In this document: positions 1 through 7,919 of the stretch, piece by piece
How the letters are laid out: each line of letters starts with the position of its first letter
How positions within the stretch are numbered: the first letter of the stretch is position 1
Translations under genes and position numbers: made by a program
NCBI GenBank assembly: GCA_934502905.1
Contig: CAKSVK010000141.1
Span: forward strand, 1 to 9,392
DNA: 9,392 nucleotides
DNA from: an uncultured Chitinophagaceae bacterium
GTDB lineage: Bacteria > Bacteroidota > Bacteroidia > Chitinophagales > Chitinophagaceae
Direction of reading: 5' to 3'
Notes under the pieces: generated by a model
The model's database searches: none
Seen by the model: the letters and a program-made list of their open reading frames with translations, nothing else
What the model was told of the DNA's origin: nothing

Positions 1-1616
1 CTTTATATGCTCAGAAGGGAATGAAACTGGAAATAGTAAAGATAAGCATGGATGATCCCTGGCTTAATAAACAGGAAATTCCGTTTGATATTCCTTTCTA
101 TATCGAGGTGTCAGGGCTGAACGGCTACCGAAGTATAAAGTTTAGCTATGGTGTCAAAGATTTCAAGAATAAAAAAGGTTGGGTGACACTGCCGAAGATC
201 AACAATGGCGATTCGCTCTACCACTCAGTTGAAGTACCAGTTATCAATGGTGTTGCCACGTTATACTGTCCTGGACTCCATCCAAATATGCCCTATAATT
301 TTAACCTTCATACAAAAAGAGAAATATCAAAAGAGGCCGCTTATCAGAAAGAGTTAAGAGATAAAATCATTAATGCGATCAGCATCTTTTGCGAGAAGAA
401 TGCCTTAGAAAGTATTGATTCGATTAAGCGGCAGTCACTTTACACGGAGATTGATAAAATTATTTTGGAGCATATTTCTATTAGCCCCGGTGATTCTTTA
501 TATCGGCCTGACGGAAAACCATATTTTACAAGTTATAAGGATTATAGATCATTTTATAATGTATTACAAGGCGTTAAGGATGACATTAGGAAATACAGAG
601 AGGAAGTTATTGAACATGATACCGTTGGAGCTCCTGCCATTAAACGTATGTTAGAAAAAGCAAAGGATACTATTATCGCTCAAGTTAATCGACTTTTCTT
701 AACAGAATCGGTATGGGATGAGGCATTTAAAAAAGAACTCCTGGATCCTGTCGACAAATCTATTATACCCTTTAAGGATTATACATTAAAGGATGGCTTG
801 GAAGTATTGGAGCTTTTAGCGATAAAGTCAGATCGATTGGAGAAGGTTTTAAATGGGCAATTAAAAATCGAAGACAAATTACTCATACCTGTGACATCCT
901 ATGATATTCCTTCTGCAATGTTTGTTATCTCGTTAGTAAAAAAGTTGCATAGTGGCATCGTGCGGCTTACAGTTGATGGTAAAGAATACAAATTATTTAG
1001 GGATGACAGTTTTAACGCTTTAAAAAATGGCCTGATTAATATAGAGTATGTATATCCAAAACTTGATGAAGCTGAAAGGAATAATTCGAATGCTATGCTG
1101 GAAATGCAGAAAAGAATAATTGATATTATAGTTTCTCAAACCTTGACCCAAAGTGTAATATCCTTACCGGAAGTAGAAACTGAACGATCTCCCTATATAA
1201 GCATCGAAACAGGTATTGGTGGCGCCACAGGGTTCTCTTCTGTATTTACGTATTACATGGCCAATTTTTATTTTGCGCCAGTAAATAAGAATGCGCCGCT
1301 GAGATCATTTAGAGGCTGGAACAAGTTCCGAAAAATGTTTAGTATACAAGCGGGAGTTAGTAATTTTTTGTCGACCAGGCCAGAAAATACCTATTCCATT
1401 TTGGGAAATAAAGTCAATCGGGATCTAATGTTAGGGGTGGGAGTAAGATTTACCAGGCTTATGCGAGTCAATACGGGAACAATCCTGTACCGGTCGAATA
1501 GGACCAATCCACTGGTTGATCGGTATAGTGTACGCCCCGCTGTTTATGTATCTGCCGGGATCGATATTAATTTCCTGAAAGTTTTGGGAGATGCGGTAAA
1601 AGTTTTTAACCTTTAA
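1..1616 (+). CDS. Exported protein with C-terminal outer-membrane beta-barrel-like region, 5'-partial
   Basis: I do not recognise a named family. The first ATG is at 21, but the frame is open to the window edge and reads L-Y-A-Q-K-G just before it, which resembles the end of a Bacteroidota signal peptide cut before Gln. The purine-rich AAGGGA abuts that ATG with no spacing, so it is a poor start. I therefore treat the gene as beginning upstream and the product as secreted. Numbering from the ATG at 21, residues 1-95 are beta-rich and Ig-like. Residues 100-375 are mostly charged and helical. Residues 390-523 alternate aromatic/hydrophobic and polar residues with Gly turns (for example NFYFAPVNKNAPLRSF and LMLGVGVRF), as in small Bacteroidota outer-membrane barrels. 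The segment NPLVDRYSVRPAVYVSAGIDI fits terminal strands. The protein lacks the usual terminal aromatic residue, ending in NL. It is first of a three-gene run, 11 nt before the next gene. Barrel and export are inferences; the function is unknown. Confidence 0.75.
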   Translation, partial: LYAQKGMKLEIVKISMDDPWLNKQEIPFDIPFYIEVSGLNGYRSIKFSYGVKDFKNKKGWVTLPKINNGDSLYHSVEVPVINGVATLYCPGLHPNMPYNFNLHTKREISKEAAYQKELRDKIINAISIFCEKNALESIDSIKRQSLYTEIDKIILEHISISPGDSLYRPDGKPYFTSYKDYRSFYNVLQGVKDDIRKYREEVIEHDTVGAPAIKRMLEKAKDTIIAQVNRLFLTESVWDEAFKKELLDPVDKSIIPFKDYTLKDGLEVLELLAIKSDRLEKVLNGQLKIEDKLLIPVTSYDIPSAMFVISLVKKLHSGIVRLTVDGKEYKLFRDDSFNALKNGLINIEYVYPKLDEAERNNSNAMLEMQKRIIDIIVSQTLTQSVISLPEVETERSPYISIETGIGGATGFSSVFTYYMANFYFAPVNKNAPLRSFRGWNKFRKMFSIQAGVSNFLSTRPENTYSILGNKVNRDLMLGVGVRFTRLMRVNTGTILYRSNRTNPLVDRYSVRPAVYVSAGIDINFLKVLGDAVKVFNL

Positions 1617-1627
1617 ATTCTTTATGC

Positions 1628-2023
1628 ATGGAATCTGAGATTTTTACAAAGACCAAGTATACGAAGTTGAGTAAAGTCAACGGCAACTATCAGTTTAATT
1701 GTGAAGGAAGCGACACCGGTTTACTTTACTTTAGAATAGACTGGTCAGATCACGTCTGGGAGTCCCGAAGAGTCAAGATTAAAGTAGGATTAAAGGACCC
1801 AACCGATTTTATATTTTTAGCAATTGAAGGTAACGAAGATATTAATTATGAAAATGACCAAATTTTATGCGAGTCAATATACAGTGCTAAGTACAAGTTT
1901 GTACCATTTATACTCAAGAAACTGGTGGACCCGGCGGAAGTTGTGACAAGATTCGTTGTAACTATTACCAATATGAACGATCAATTTTTGGCTAGCGTAA
2001 ATTTAAGATTAGATCTGATTTAA
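1628..2023 (+). CDS. Hypothetical protein, small beta-rich, no signal peptide
   Basis: This 131-residue protein is not recognised. It has no hydrophobic N-terminal segment and no transmembrane stretch, so as read it would stay in the cytoplasm. That is odd beside two exported neighbours. The sequence alternates hydrophobic and polar residues over most of its length (for example residues 28-53 and the C-terminal RFVVTITNMNDQFLASVNLRLDL), suggesting a compact beta-sandwich. The ATG at 1628 is the natural start: it lies 11 nt after the previous stop, and the nearby ATG at 1624 is in another frame. No Shine-Dalgarno sequence is visible, as is usual in Bacteroidota. It is followed after 13 nt by the lipoprotein gene, so co-transcription is very likely. 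A chaperone or partner of the flanking surface proteins is possible but is only inferred from position. Confidence 0.7.
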   Translation: MESEIFTKTKYTKLSKVNGNYQFNCEGSDTGLLYFRIDWSDHVWESRRVKIKVGLKDPTDFIFLAIEGNEDINYENDQILCESIYSAKYKFVPFILKKLVDPAEVVTRFVVTITNMNDQFLASVNLRLDLI

Positions 2024-2036
2024 ACTTAAACAGCTT

Positions 2037-3053
2037 ATGAACAGATATTACTACATCTCTTTTGTTTTCTTTTTTATTATGTTCCTGGGATGTAAAAAAG
2101 AAGAGGCCTTTTCGATTGATAATTCCTTTGAATTTATATTAGAAGATACTTCGGGAATTACAATCAGCAAGGACGCTGTAATCAAACTGTCTGTCAGGAA
2201 GCTGGTGGACACAAAAAAAGGGTTCACTGTAGAGTTTAAATCTGATAAGGGTAAATTATCTGCCGAGACAATTGCATTTGAGGAGGAGTACGCTACAACT
2301 TATCTTAGATTAGACGAAAAAGAAAATATCTATTACCTCACTGCGAAAATCAAAGATGAAAATGCCAAATTACTTACTGAAAAATCAATAGTCTATACGC
2401 CATCCTCATTTAAGGATGGATTTGACTTTTTACTTTCTGATACAGCTGGTGTACAGGCAGACGGTCATTCTGAAATACGGTTGACGGTCACTGGAAAAAA
2501 AGAAAAGTATGAAAATACAATAGTTGCGTTTACAACAGCTGGTAAAGGAAATATCCTAATGAATGAAGTGGCATTTGAAGGAAATACGGCAACATCTTTT
2601 TTTAAGGTACCCCGGATTGATGGCAATACCTATATTACTGCGACTGTAAAGACGAATGATAAGGTAATAGCAACTAAGACTGCTATTTATAAGATGGATG
2701 CAGCTTTGCCTTCTGTGATCGCAATGTCTGGCAATGTGGCAACCTATAATCTGAAAGATCCGCTTAAACTTCAAATCGTCTTGTTCGATCACAACCAAAC
2801 CTCTAATATTTCTGAGGGACTGCGAGTGATCTTTAACGCTTTTCAGCTTTCTTCATCGAATACCAGAATTGTTGTGGGCAATTTCGCCAATGCCCTGGAT
2901 ATAAGAACAAATGCGGATGGTAAATTGACTGATATGACTTTCATAGCAGATTCAAGGGTAGATACGACCAAAACAATATTTATCGAAGCGAATACTTTGG
3001 GTAAGAGTGGTACAATAACAAAAACGCTTGAGTTTGGATATTATAATAAATGA
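2037..3053 (+). CDS. Predicted surface-exposed lipoprotein with tandem Ig-like repeats
   Basis: This 338-residue protein begins with a short positively charged N-terminus and a hydrophobic core, ending in a lipobox F-L-G-C with the lipidated cysteine at residue 19. The residues after it are Lys-Lys-Glu-Glu. This resembles the lipoprotein export signal (Lys followed by acidic residues) that sends Bacteroidota lipoproteins to the outer face of the outer membrane. The mature part holds two clearly homologous units at about residues 31-121 and 129-219. Both begin F-[ED]-F-[IL]-L-x-D-T-[SA]-G and share a later K-G-x(7)-A-F-E-x(3)-A-T block. A diverged third unit covers about 225-338. The units look like bacterial Ig-like (Big/invasin-type) domains, which would suit a stalk or adhesin role. 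The gene lies 13 nt after its upstream neighbour and ends the operon. Lipidation is well supported, surface location is probable, and the ligand is unknown. Confidence 0.82.
   Translation: MNRYYYISFVFFFIMFLGCKKEEAFSIDNSFEFILEDTSGITISKDAVIKLSVRKLVDTKKGFTVEFKSDKGKLSAETIAFEEEYATTYLRLDEKENIYYLTAKIKDENAKLLTEKSIVYTPSSFKDGFDFLLSDTAGVQADGHSEIRLTVTGKKEKYENTIVAFTTAGKGNILMNEVAFEGNTATSFFKVPRIDGNTYITATVKTNDKVIATKTAIYKMDAALPSVIAMSGNVATYNLKDPLKLQIVLFDHNQTSNISEGLRVIFNAFQLSSSNTRIVVGNFANALDIRTNADGKLTDMTFIADSRVDTTKTIFIEANTLGKSGTITKTLEFGYYNK
2127..2693 (+). repeat. Internal tandem duplication in the lipoprotein gene (two ~91-codon units)
   Basis: The encoded units at about 2127-2399 and 2421-2693 align end to end at the protein level. 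Shared positions include the opening F-x-F-x-L-x-D-T-x-G, a central K-G and A-F-E, the A-T pair after it, and a closing [IL]-[TA]-x-K-[ST]-[AI]-[IV]-Y. The DNA itself has diverged considerably, so this is an old domain duplication rather than a recent nucleotide repeat. Confidence 0.7.
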
Positions 3054-3178
3054 TGGTTTGTTTTATAGCTTTCATCTAACTTTTTCCGCAATAATATGAA
3101 GTGATGTTTTTATAATGAGTATACACTAAAGTACCTCCCTGATTTAAGAGCGCAATAATTCAGTTCAATTTGCAATTT

Positions 3179-6100
3179 TCATTTAAAGTCCCTTGATGGA
3201 AATAAAGTCCCCTGTATCGCTTTTTTAGAAATATCATTTCTGCCATTAGTAGAATGCATCATTCCGTCTTTTTCATCGGCTCTGCAAAGTGTCGAAACCT
3301 GCGGATCTTCATGGGGCGAAGGGATTAGTTTTCGCAGTAAAGCTGACAAATTAAAACATTGCTGAACGACAACGTGAATGACTTCACCTTCGCGCTGCAA
3401 TCTACCTGATACCATCAGGAGCTTTGCCTGAAGGATGTCCTTTCGGTATTGTTCAAACAAATCTCGGAATACGACAAGGTTGGCGCTGCCGGTTTCATCT
3501 TCAATGGTAATAAAGCAAATGCCCGATGCGGTACCAGGTCGCTGCCGCACCAGCACAAGACCAGCTACCTTTACAAAGGCGCCATCTGGCATTTGAGTTA
3601 ATTCAGCGGTTGAAACAATTCGTTCAGAGGCTAATTGTGTTCTTACAAAACTAACGGGATGGGCTTTAAGGGAAAGCGAAATGCTGCTATAGTCTTGCAC
3701 TACATGTTCAGAAGGTGTCATTTCCGGTAAGGCTACCGGATCTTCCATCGTGCTTTCGGAGAGCTGTCCTTTAAATACACCCTGTGGATGATCGGCAAGT
3801 GCGCTGATTTCCCACAATGCTTTTCTTCTGTCTAACCCAATTGAGCGAAAGCTGTCAGCGTCAGCCAGCTTCTCTATTACTGCGATGGATACGCCAGCGT
3901 CCAGTAATTCGTTAATAGAGGTAAAAGGCTTTTTTCTGGCAGCTATCAGCACTTCCATATCGGTTTCTCGTACGCCTTTTACCTGCCTGAACCCTAAACG
4001 AAGTGCACAGTAGTGTCCATCCCTTTCTTCCAGTGTATTGTCCCATCCAGAATAATTAATGTCCACAGGACGAACACTAACTCCGTGTTTTTGTGCATCT
4101 TTTACAATCTGTGCAGGTGCATAAAAGCCCATAGGTTGGCTATTAAGCAGCCCTGCCGCAAAGACGTCCGGATAGTAACATTTAAGCCAGCTCGATATAT
4201 ATACCAAGAGTGCAAAGCTGACCGCGTGGCTTTCTGGAAACCCGTAGGAACCAAAGCCCTCCAATTGTTTAAAAACCTTTTCAGCATATTCTTTCGTATA
4301 TCCATTTTTTAACATGCCGCCGATCAGCTTATCATGAAATTGTTTTACCATTCCTTGTGCCTTAAAAGTCGCCATGCTACGACGCAAAGCGTCCGCTTCG
4401 GCAGGTGTAAAGCTCGCTGCCGCAATTGCAATTTCCATTGCCTGCTCCTGGAAAAGTGGGACGCCGAGCGTTCTGCCAAGTATCTCTTTTAACTCTTCGG
4501 AAGGATATTCAACCGCTTCCAGCCCGTTCCTGCGGCGCAGATAAGGATGCACCATATCGCCCTGTATCGGCCCGGGTCGCACAATAGCTACTTCGATTAC
4601 CAGGTCATAAAAACAACGGGGCCGCAGGCGTGGCAACATGGACATCTGCGCCCGGCTTTCGATCTGGAACACGCCAATAGTATCTGCCCGGCAGATCATA
4701 TCATATACCCGCACGTCATCCTGCGGCACATTGGCCAGCGTCAGATCAAGCCCGTAATGTTGCTTAGCAAGGTCAAAGCATTTTCTAATGCAGGTAAGCA
4801 TACCCAGCGCCAGCACATCAATTTTTAATAGCCCCAACGCATCTATATCATCTTTATTCCATTCGATATTTGTGCGGTCTTTCATTCGGGCATTCAGGAT
4901 CGGGCAGATATAGGACAGCTTATTTTGTGAGATCACAAATCCCCCAGTATGCTGTCCCAACTGGCGTGGAAATCCAATGTACTGTTTCGTTAATTCCAAT
5001 ACCTTCCTTAAGGAAGGATCATCGGGATTTAATCCCTGCTCCCGGATACGGTCTTCATTCACTCCTTCGCCATGCGTGCCACTGCAACCGGCGAGTATAT
5101 CAATCATATCTGTTGAAAGCCCCATTGCTTTTGCAACGTCTCTTACCGCGCCTTTATAATGAACTTGTGTTACTGTCGCCACAATACCTGAACGATCACG
5201 CCCGAACTTTCCGTAAATGTATTGCATGACTTCTTCGCGACGTTCATGCTCAAAATCGACATCCACGTCCGGGGGTTCATCACGGGCATCCGACATAAAG
5301 CGTGCGAATAGCAATTTGAATTTTGAGGGGTCTACCGAAGTTATACCCAGGCAATAGCAGACCACCGAATTAGCGGCTGAACCACGTCCCTGGCACAAGA
5401 TATCTTTGCTTCTGGCAAACTGAACAAAATCATAAATCGTTAAAAAATAAGCAGCATAGTTTTTTCTTTCAATAAAGTCCAGCTCATAATTAATGGATTT
5501 TATAATCTTTTCGGGAACGGTTTCACCAAATTTTTCATGAGCACCCTTCCATACAAAATGTGACAGTTGCTCCTGGGGCGTACGCCCTTCAGTGGTAATT
5601 TCCTGTGGGTAAACGTATTTTAATTCATCGAGTGAAAAGATACAGGTGTTTACTATTTTCTGGGTGTTGGTAATAGCATCGGAGTAGTGCCTGAACAGGC
5701 GCAGCATTTCTTGCTCCGGTTTTAAAAAGCGTTCTGCGTTCTGGCATAACAAATAACCGGCATTATAGATAGTTAGCTTTTCACGGGTGCAGGTCAAGAT
5801 GTCCTGCAATTGCCTGCGAGCTGCATCATGGTAATGCACATCATTGGTAGCGAGTAAAGGAACATTGTAATGATCGGACAGCTCAGCAAGCCGGTACATC
5901 TTTTTAACATCATCACCGTGGTAAGAGCGGGTTGTCGTTAGGTATATCTGACCGTGTAAATTTTCGCTGTATTCCTGCAATGCTTGTATAAAGGACTGTT
6001 CATATTCAAAATTGGCGTTTAGTTTGGCCGGTGGTATCACCGCAAATAATAGTCCTTCTTTATAGGCATAAATATCTTTTTTGTAAAGAAGACATTTGCC

Positions 6101-6403
6101 TTTTTCGGTGCGCAGGTTGCCGGTAGTGAGCAAATGAGAAAGCCGCCCGTAGGCATCTATATTTGTGGGATAAGCCAGCAGCGAAGTCCCGTCCTGTAAA
6201 TCCAGGCAGCAGCCTACAATAATGCGCATCCCGCTGGCTTTGGCAGCCGTATGGGCGCGTACCACTCCGGCAAGGGTGTTATGATCAGTAATAGCGATCT
6301 CCGTATAACCCAATGCTGCCGCCTGCGAGACCAGTTCTTCAGGATGAGAGCCGCCACGCAAAAAGCTGAAATTGGATGTAACCTGTAATTCGGTGTACCG
6401 CAT
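3179..6403 (-). CDS. dnaE2: Error-prone DNA polymerase DnaE2 (ImuC), C-family
   Basis: This is the catalytic subunit of the ImuABC mutasome, which copies past DNA lesions and causes damage-induced mutation. At 1074 residues it is a normal full-length DnaE2. The N-terminal PHP domain (about 1-200) opens with the DnaE2-typical SNFSFLRGGSHPEEL and includes ITDHNTLAG and ATNDVHYH. The PHP domain is degenerate: Gln7 and Thr9 stand where metal-binding histidines of an active PHP would be. The polymerase core contains P-D-V-D-V-D-F with Asp381 and Asp383, and L-L-K-I-D with Asp529. These match the three catalytic aspartates of E. coli Pol III alpha (401, 403, 555), so it should be active. The block GFYAPAQIVKDAQKHGVSVRPVD precedes a helix-hairpin-helix region (about 780-870). 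An OB-fold spans about 944-1018. The tau-binding C-terminus of replicative DnaE is absent, as expected. The gene lies 15 nt after imuB in the same operon. Confidence 0.97.
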   Translation of the reverse strand: MRYTELQVTSNFSFLRGGSHPEELVSQAAALGYTEIAITDHNTLAGVVRAHTAAKASGMRIIVGCCLDLQDGTSLLAYPTNIDAYGRLSHLLTTGNLRTEKGKCLLYKKDIYAYKEGLLFAVIPPAKLNANFEYEQSFIQALQEYSENLHGQIYLTTTRSYHGDDVKKMYRLAELSDHYNVPLLATNDVHYHDAARRQLQDILTCTREKLTIYNAGYLLCQNAERFLKPEQEMLRLFRHYSDAITNTQKIVNTCIFSLDELKYVYPQEITTEGRTPQEQLSHFVWKGAHEKFGETVPEKIIKSINYELDFIERKNYAAYFLTIYDFVQFARSKDILCQGRGSAANSVVCYCLGITSVDPSKFKLLFARFMSDARDEPPDVDVDFEHERREEVMQYIYGKFGRDRSGIVATVTQVHYKGAVRDVAKAMGLSTDMIDILAGCSGTHGEGVNEDRIREQGLNPDDPSLRKVLELTKQYIGFPRQLGQHTGGFVISQNKLSYICPILNARMKDRTNIEWNKDDIDALGLLKIDVLALGMLTCIRKCFDLAKQHYGLDLTLANVPQDDVRVYDMICRADTIGVFQIESRAQMSMLPRLRPRCFYDLVIEVAIVRPGPIQGDMVHPYLRRRNGLEAVEYPSEELKEILGRTLGVPLFQEQAMEIAIAAASFTPAEADALRRSMATFKAQGMVKQFHDKLIGGMLKNGYTKEYAEKVFKQLEGFGSYGFPESHAVSFALLVYISSWLKCYYPDVFAAGLLNSQPMGFYAPAQIVKDAQKHGVSVRPVDINYSGWDNTLEERDGHYCALRLGFRQVKGVRETDMEVLIAARKKPFTSINELLDAGVSIAVIEKLADADSFRSIGLDRRKALWEISALADHPQGVFKGQLSESTMEDPVALPEMTPSEHVVQDYSSISLSLKAHPVSFVRTQLASERIVSTAELTQMPDGAFVKVAGLVLVRQRPGTASGICFITIEDETGSANLVVFRDLFEQYRKDILQAKLLMVSGRLQREGEVIHVVVQQCFNLSALLRKLIPSPHEDPQVSTLCRADEKDGMMHSTNGRNDISKKAIQGTLFPSRDFK

Positions 6404-6412
6404 ACCTTCCTT
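6404..6412 (-). promoter_or_regulatory. Shine-Dalgarno-like site for dnaE2
   Basis: Read on the minus strand, the 15-nt gap between imuB and dnaE2 ends AAGGAAGGT immediately before the ATG. The AAGGA part sits 4 nt from the start codon. The other genes in the window lack such a site, and it supports the chosen dnaE2 start. Spacing is slightly short, so its strength is uncertain. Confidence 0.4.
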
Positions 6413-6418
6413 ATTCTT

Positions 6419-7918
6419 TTATGCGAAAAAGCCATGTAAATACCAGCGATGTGGTTTCGTTCCATCGTAATGTCCCAGCCGGAAAAGCCAGAACCGTTCG
6501 CCTGCTTCATCTTCCACTACATAATAATCCCTATGCTCTCCTTCAGCAATCCACCATTCCGCTTCGATACGTTCCGGCCCGTCTGCTTTTTTGATCGTGT
6601 GTAACTTATCCTTATGCCGGAAGTGCATCGGCGGGTAATCCGGGATCGGCGCTGCTACCTGTACCAGTTCGGGATTTTTAAGGAGCCGGACAGGACGGGG
6701 ACGATCCGGCCAGTGGGTGGTGGGTGGCTCGTTAAGGGATGCAGCCTCCTTAAAAGATCGTTCCGGCCAGTAATGCTCATCCGGCAGGTAACGATGTACC
6801 ACACCGTTACCTAATTTGCCGGTCAGCTTGTCTAAAAGCTCCGCGAGCCGGTGATCGCCGAGACTGCTGTTATGCCAGAACGCTGCCTGCAGCGCCGTTA
6901 CATCTTCTACCTGCTGCGCTTCGAGTGTAAACAGTTCAATGCCTAACGCCGGTTCGACCTGGTCTATTTTTAGCTCAAAGAGTTTAAAGAGATGAGCAGG
7001 CTGATGCGAAGGCTGGTGGGTGCCGATAGCAATGGTTTGAATATTGTGATCAATACGCCAGGCTTTGAATATAGCTTTGCGGAGTCCCTTCCCTTCTTTT
7101 GCAAGACGGTTACAAAGCATATCTAACAATTGCTGTAAAGCGATCTCAATGCCATAGCGGGTAACCACCGGTTCCAGGCAAGGTAGCCGTTCCTGGAAGG
7201 GTTCAACAGGTTGCAGCAAGATTAAAGGCTCGCTTTTCCTGCCCAACACCTGGTCGATACGTTCGGGTAAGCGGGTGCCAAACCTGCGGCGCAGGATGGA
7301 ACGTCCCATATCCATAAAATGTCCGATGGTATATAAGCCCAGTTTCTGTAGCCGGTCCACAACGGCAGCTTCCAGCCGCAACGCCGCCGGGGGCAGTGAT
7401 CGTATAGCTGCCTTCTCTTCACCTGGAGCCATGATTGTCAGGGGCTGCTTGCCATACCGGGCCAGCGCCCAGGCAGCGCCAACAGTTCCGGCAATAGCGA
7501 TACGCGCGGTGTAGCCAAAAATTTCTAACCGCTTTCGTATATCTTCCAGGTAGTTTGGTTCGCCGTCCCAGAGGTGGGTACAGCCGGTGGCGTCTAAAAT
7601 CAGCCCGTCCGGTGTATCAATTGAAACGAAAGGTGTAAAAAGAACGGCCCAATGGCCCAGGCCGGTAAGCAGCTTTATTGCCATGTCAGGCGGATCATCA
7701 ATTACCTGCAAACCGGCAACCAAAGCCCTTGCATCTGCAACGGCTATACCGGGATGAATACCCTGGGACTGCACCGCCTGGCAAACGGCAGTAATGCGCA
7801 TTCTGCCATGATCAGGAGCCGCGAGTACAAAAGGCATTTCTTTTAAATCCGGGCGGCGGCGGATCATCCCTTCCGTAACTAAATGCGGAAAATATATGGA
7901 TACAAACCTGTGGGACAT
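6419..7918 (-). CDS. imuB: ImuB, inactive Y-family polymerase homologue of the mutasome
   Basis: ImuB is the scaffold of the ImuA-ImuB-DnaE2 mutasome; in studied bacteria it recruits the polymerase to the sliding clamp. The product has 499 residues, a usual length. Residues 1-340 have the Y-family layout: N-terminal FVSIYFPHLVTE, a palm segment FVSIDTPDGLILDATG near 97-112, helix-hairpin-helix material near 185-220, and a little-finger region near 235-335. The catalytic carboxylates are missing. The first Asp of active enzymes is replaced in the SIYFP strand, and the usual S-x-D-E is S-I-D-T (Thr102), so the protein should not polymerise DNA. Q-A-A-F-W at 344-348 lies where ImuB proteins carry a clamp-binding motif. 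The C-terminus (about 405-499, with GPERIEAEWW, RDYYVVEDEAGERFWLFR and WYLHGFFA) is the conserved ImuB tail. The start codon lies 1 nt after the imuA stop (TAGTATG), without a clear ribosome site, implying translational coupling. Confidence 0.95.
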   Translation of the reverse strand: MSHRFVSIYFPHLVTEGMIRRRPDLKEMPFVLAAPDHGRMRITAVCQAVQSQGIHPGIAVADARALVAGLQVIDDPPDMAIKLLTGLGHWAVLFTPFVSIDTPDGLILDATGCTHLWDGEPNYLEDIRKRLEIFGYTARIAIAGTVGAAWALARYGKQPLTIMAPGEEKAAIRSLPPAALRLEAAVVDRLQKLGLYTIGHFMDMGRSILRRRFGTRLPERIDQVLGRKSEPLILLQPVEPFQERLPCLEPVVTRYGIEIALQQLLDMLCNRLAKEGKGLRKAIFKAWRIDHNIQTIAIGTHQPSHQPAHLFKLFELKIDQVEPALGIELFTLEAQQVEDVTALQAAFWHNSSLGDHRLAELLDKLTGKLGNGVVHRYLPDEHYWPERSFKEAASLNEPPTTHWPDRPRPVRLLKNPELVQVAAPIPDYPPMHFRHKDKLHTIKKADGPERIEAEWWIAEGEHRDYYVVEDEAGERFWLFRLGHYDGTKPHRWYLHGFFA

Positions 7919-7919
7919 A

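Noticed and set aside
3123..3130. ACACTAAA, identical to a half-site of the palindrome upstream of imuA
   Set aside because: There is no matching second arm, and it lies in the 3' flank of convergent genes. A short A/T-rich match is expected by chance.
3054..3178. Possible bidirectional terminator between the convergent lipoprotein and dnaE2 genes
   Set aside because: No stem longer than about 4-5 bp followed by a T-run was found on either strand. The repeated CGCAATAAT (3087-3095 and 3151-3159) is short and direct, not inverted.
4547..5229. Open frames on the + strand across dnaE2
   Set aside because: They overlap a clearly conserved polymerase gene on the other strand, and their translations show no family features. 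They are antisense shadows.
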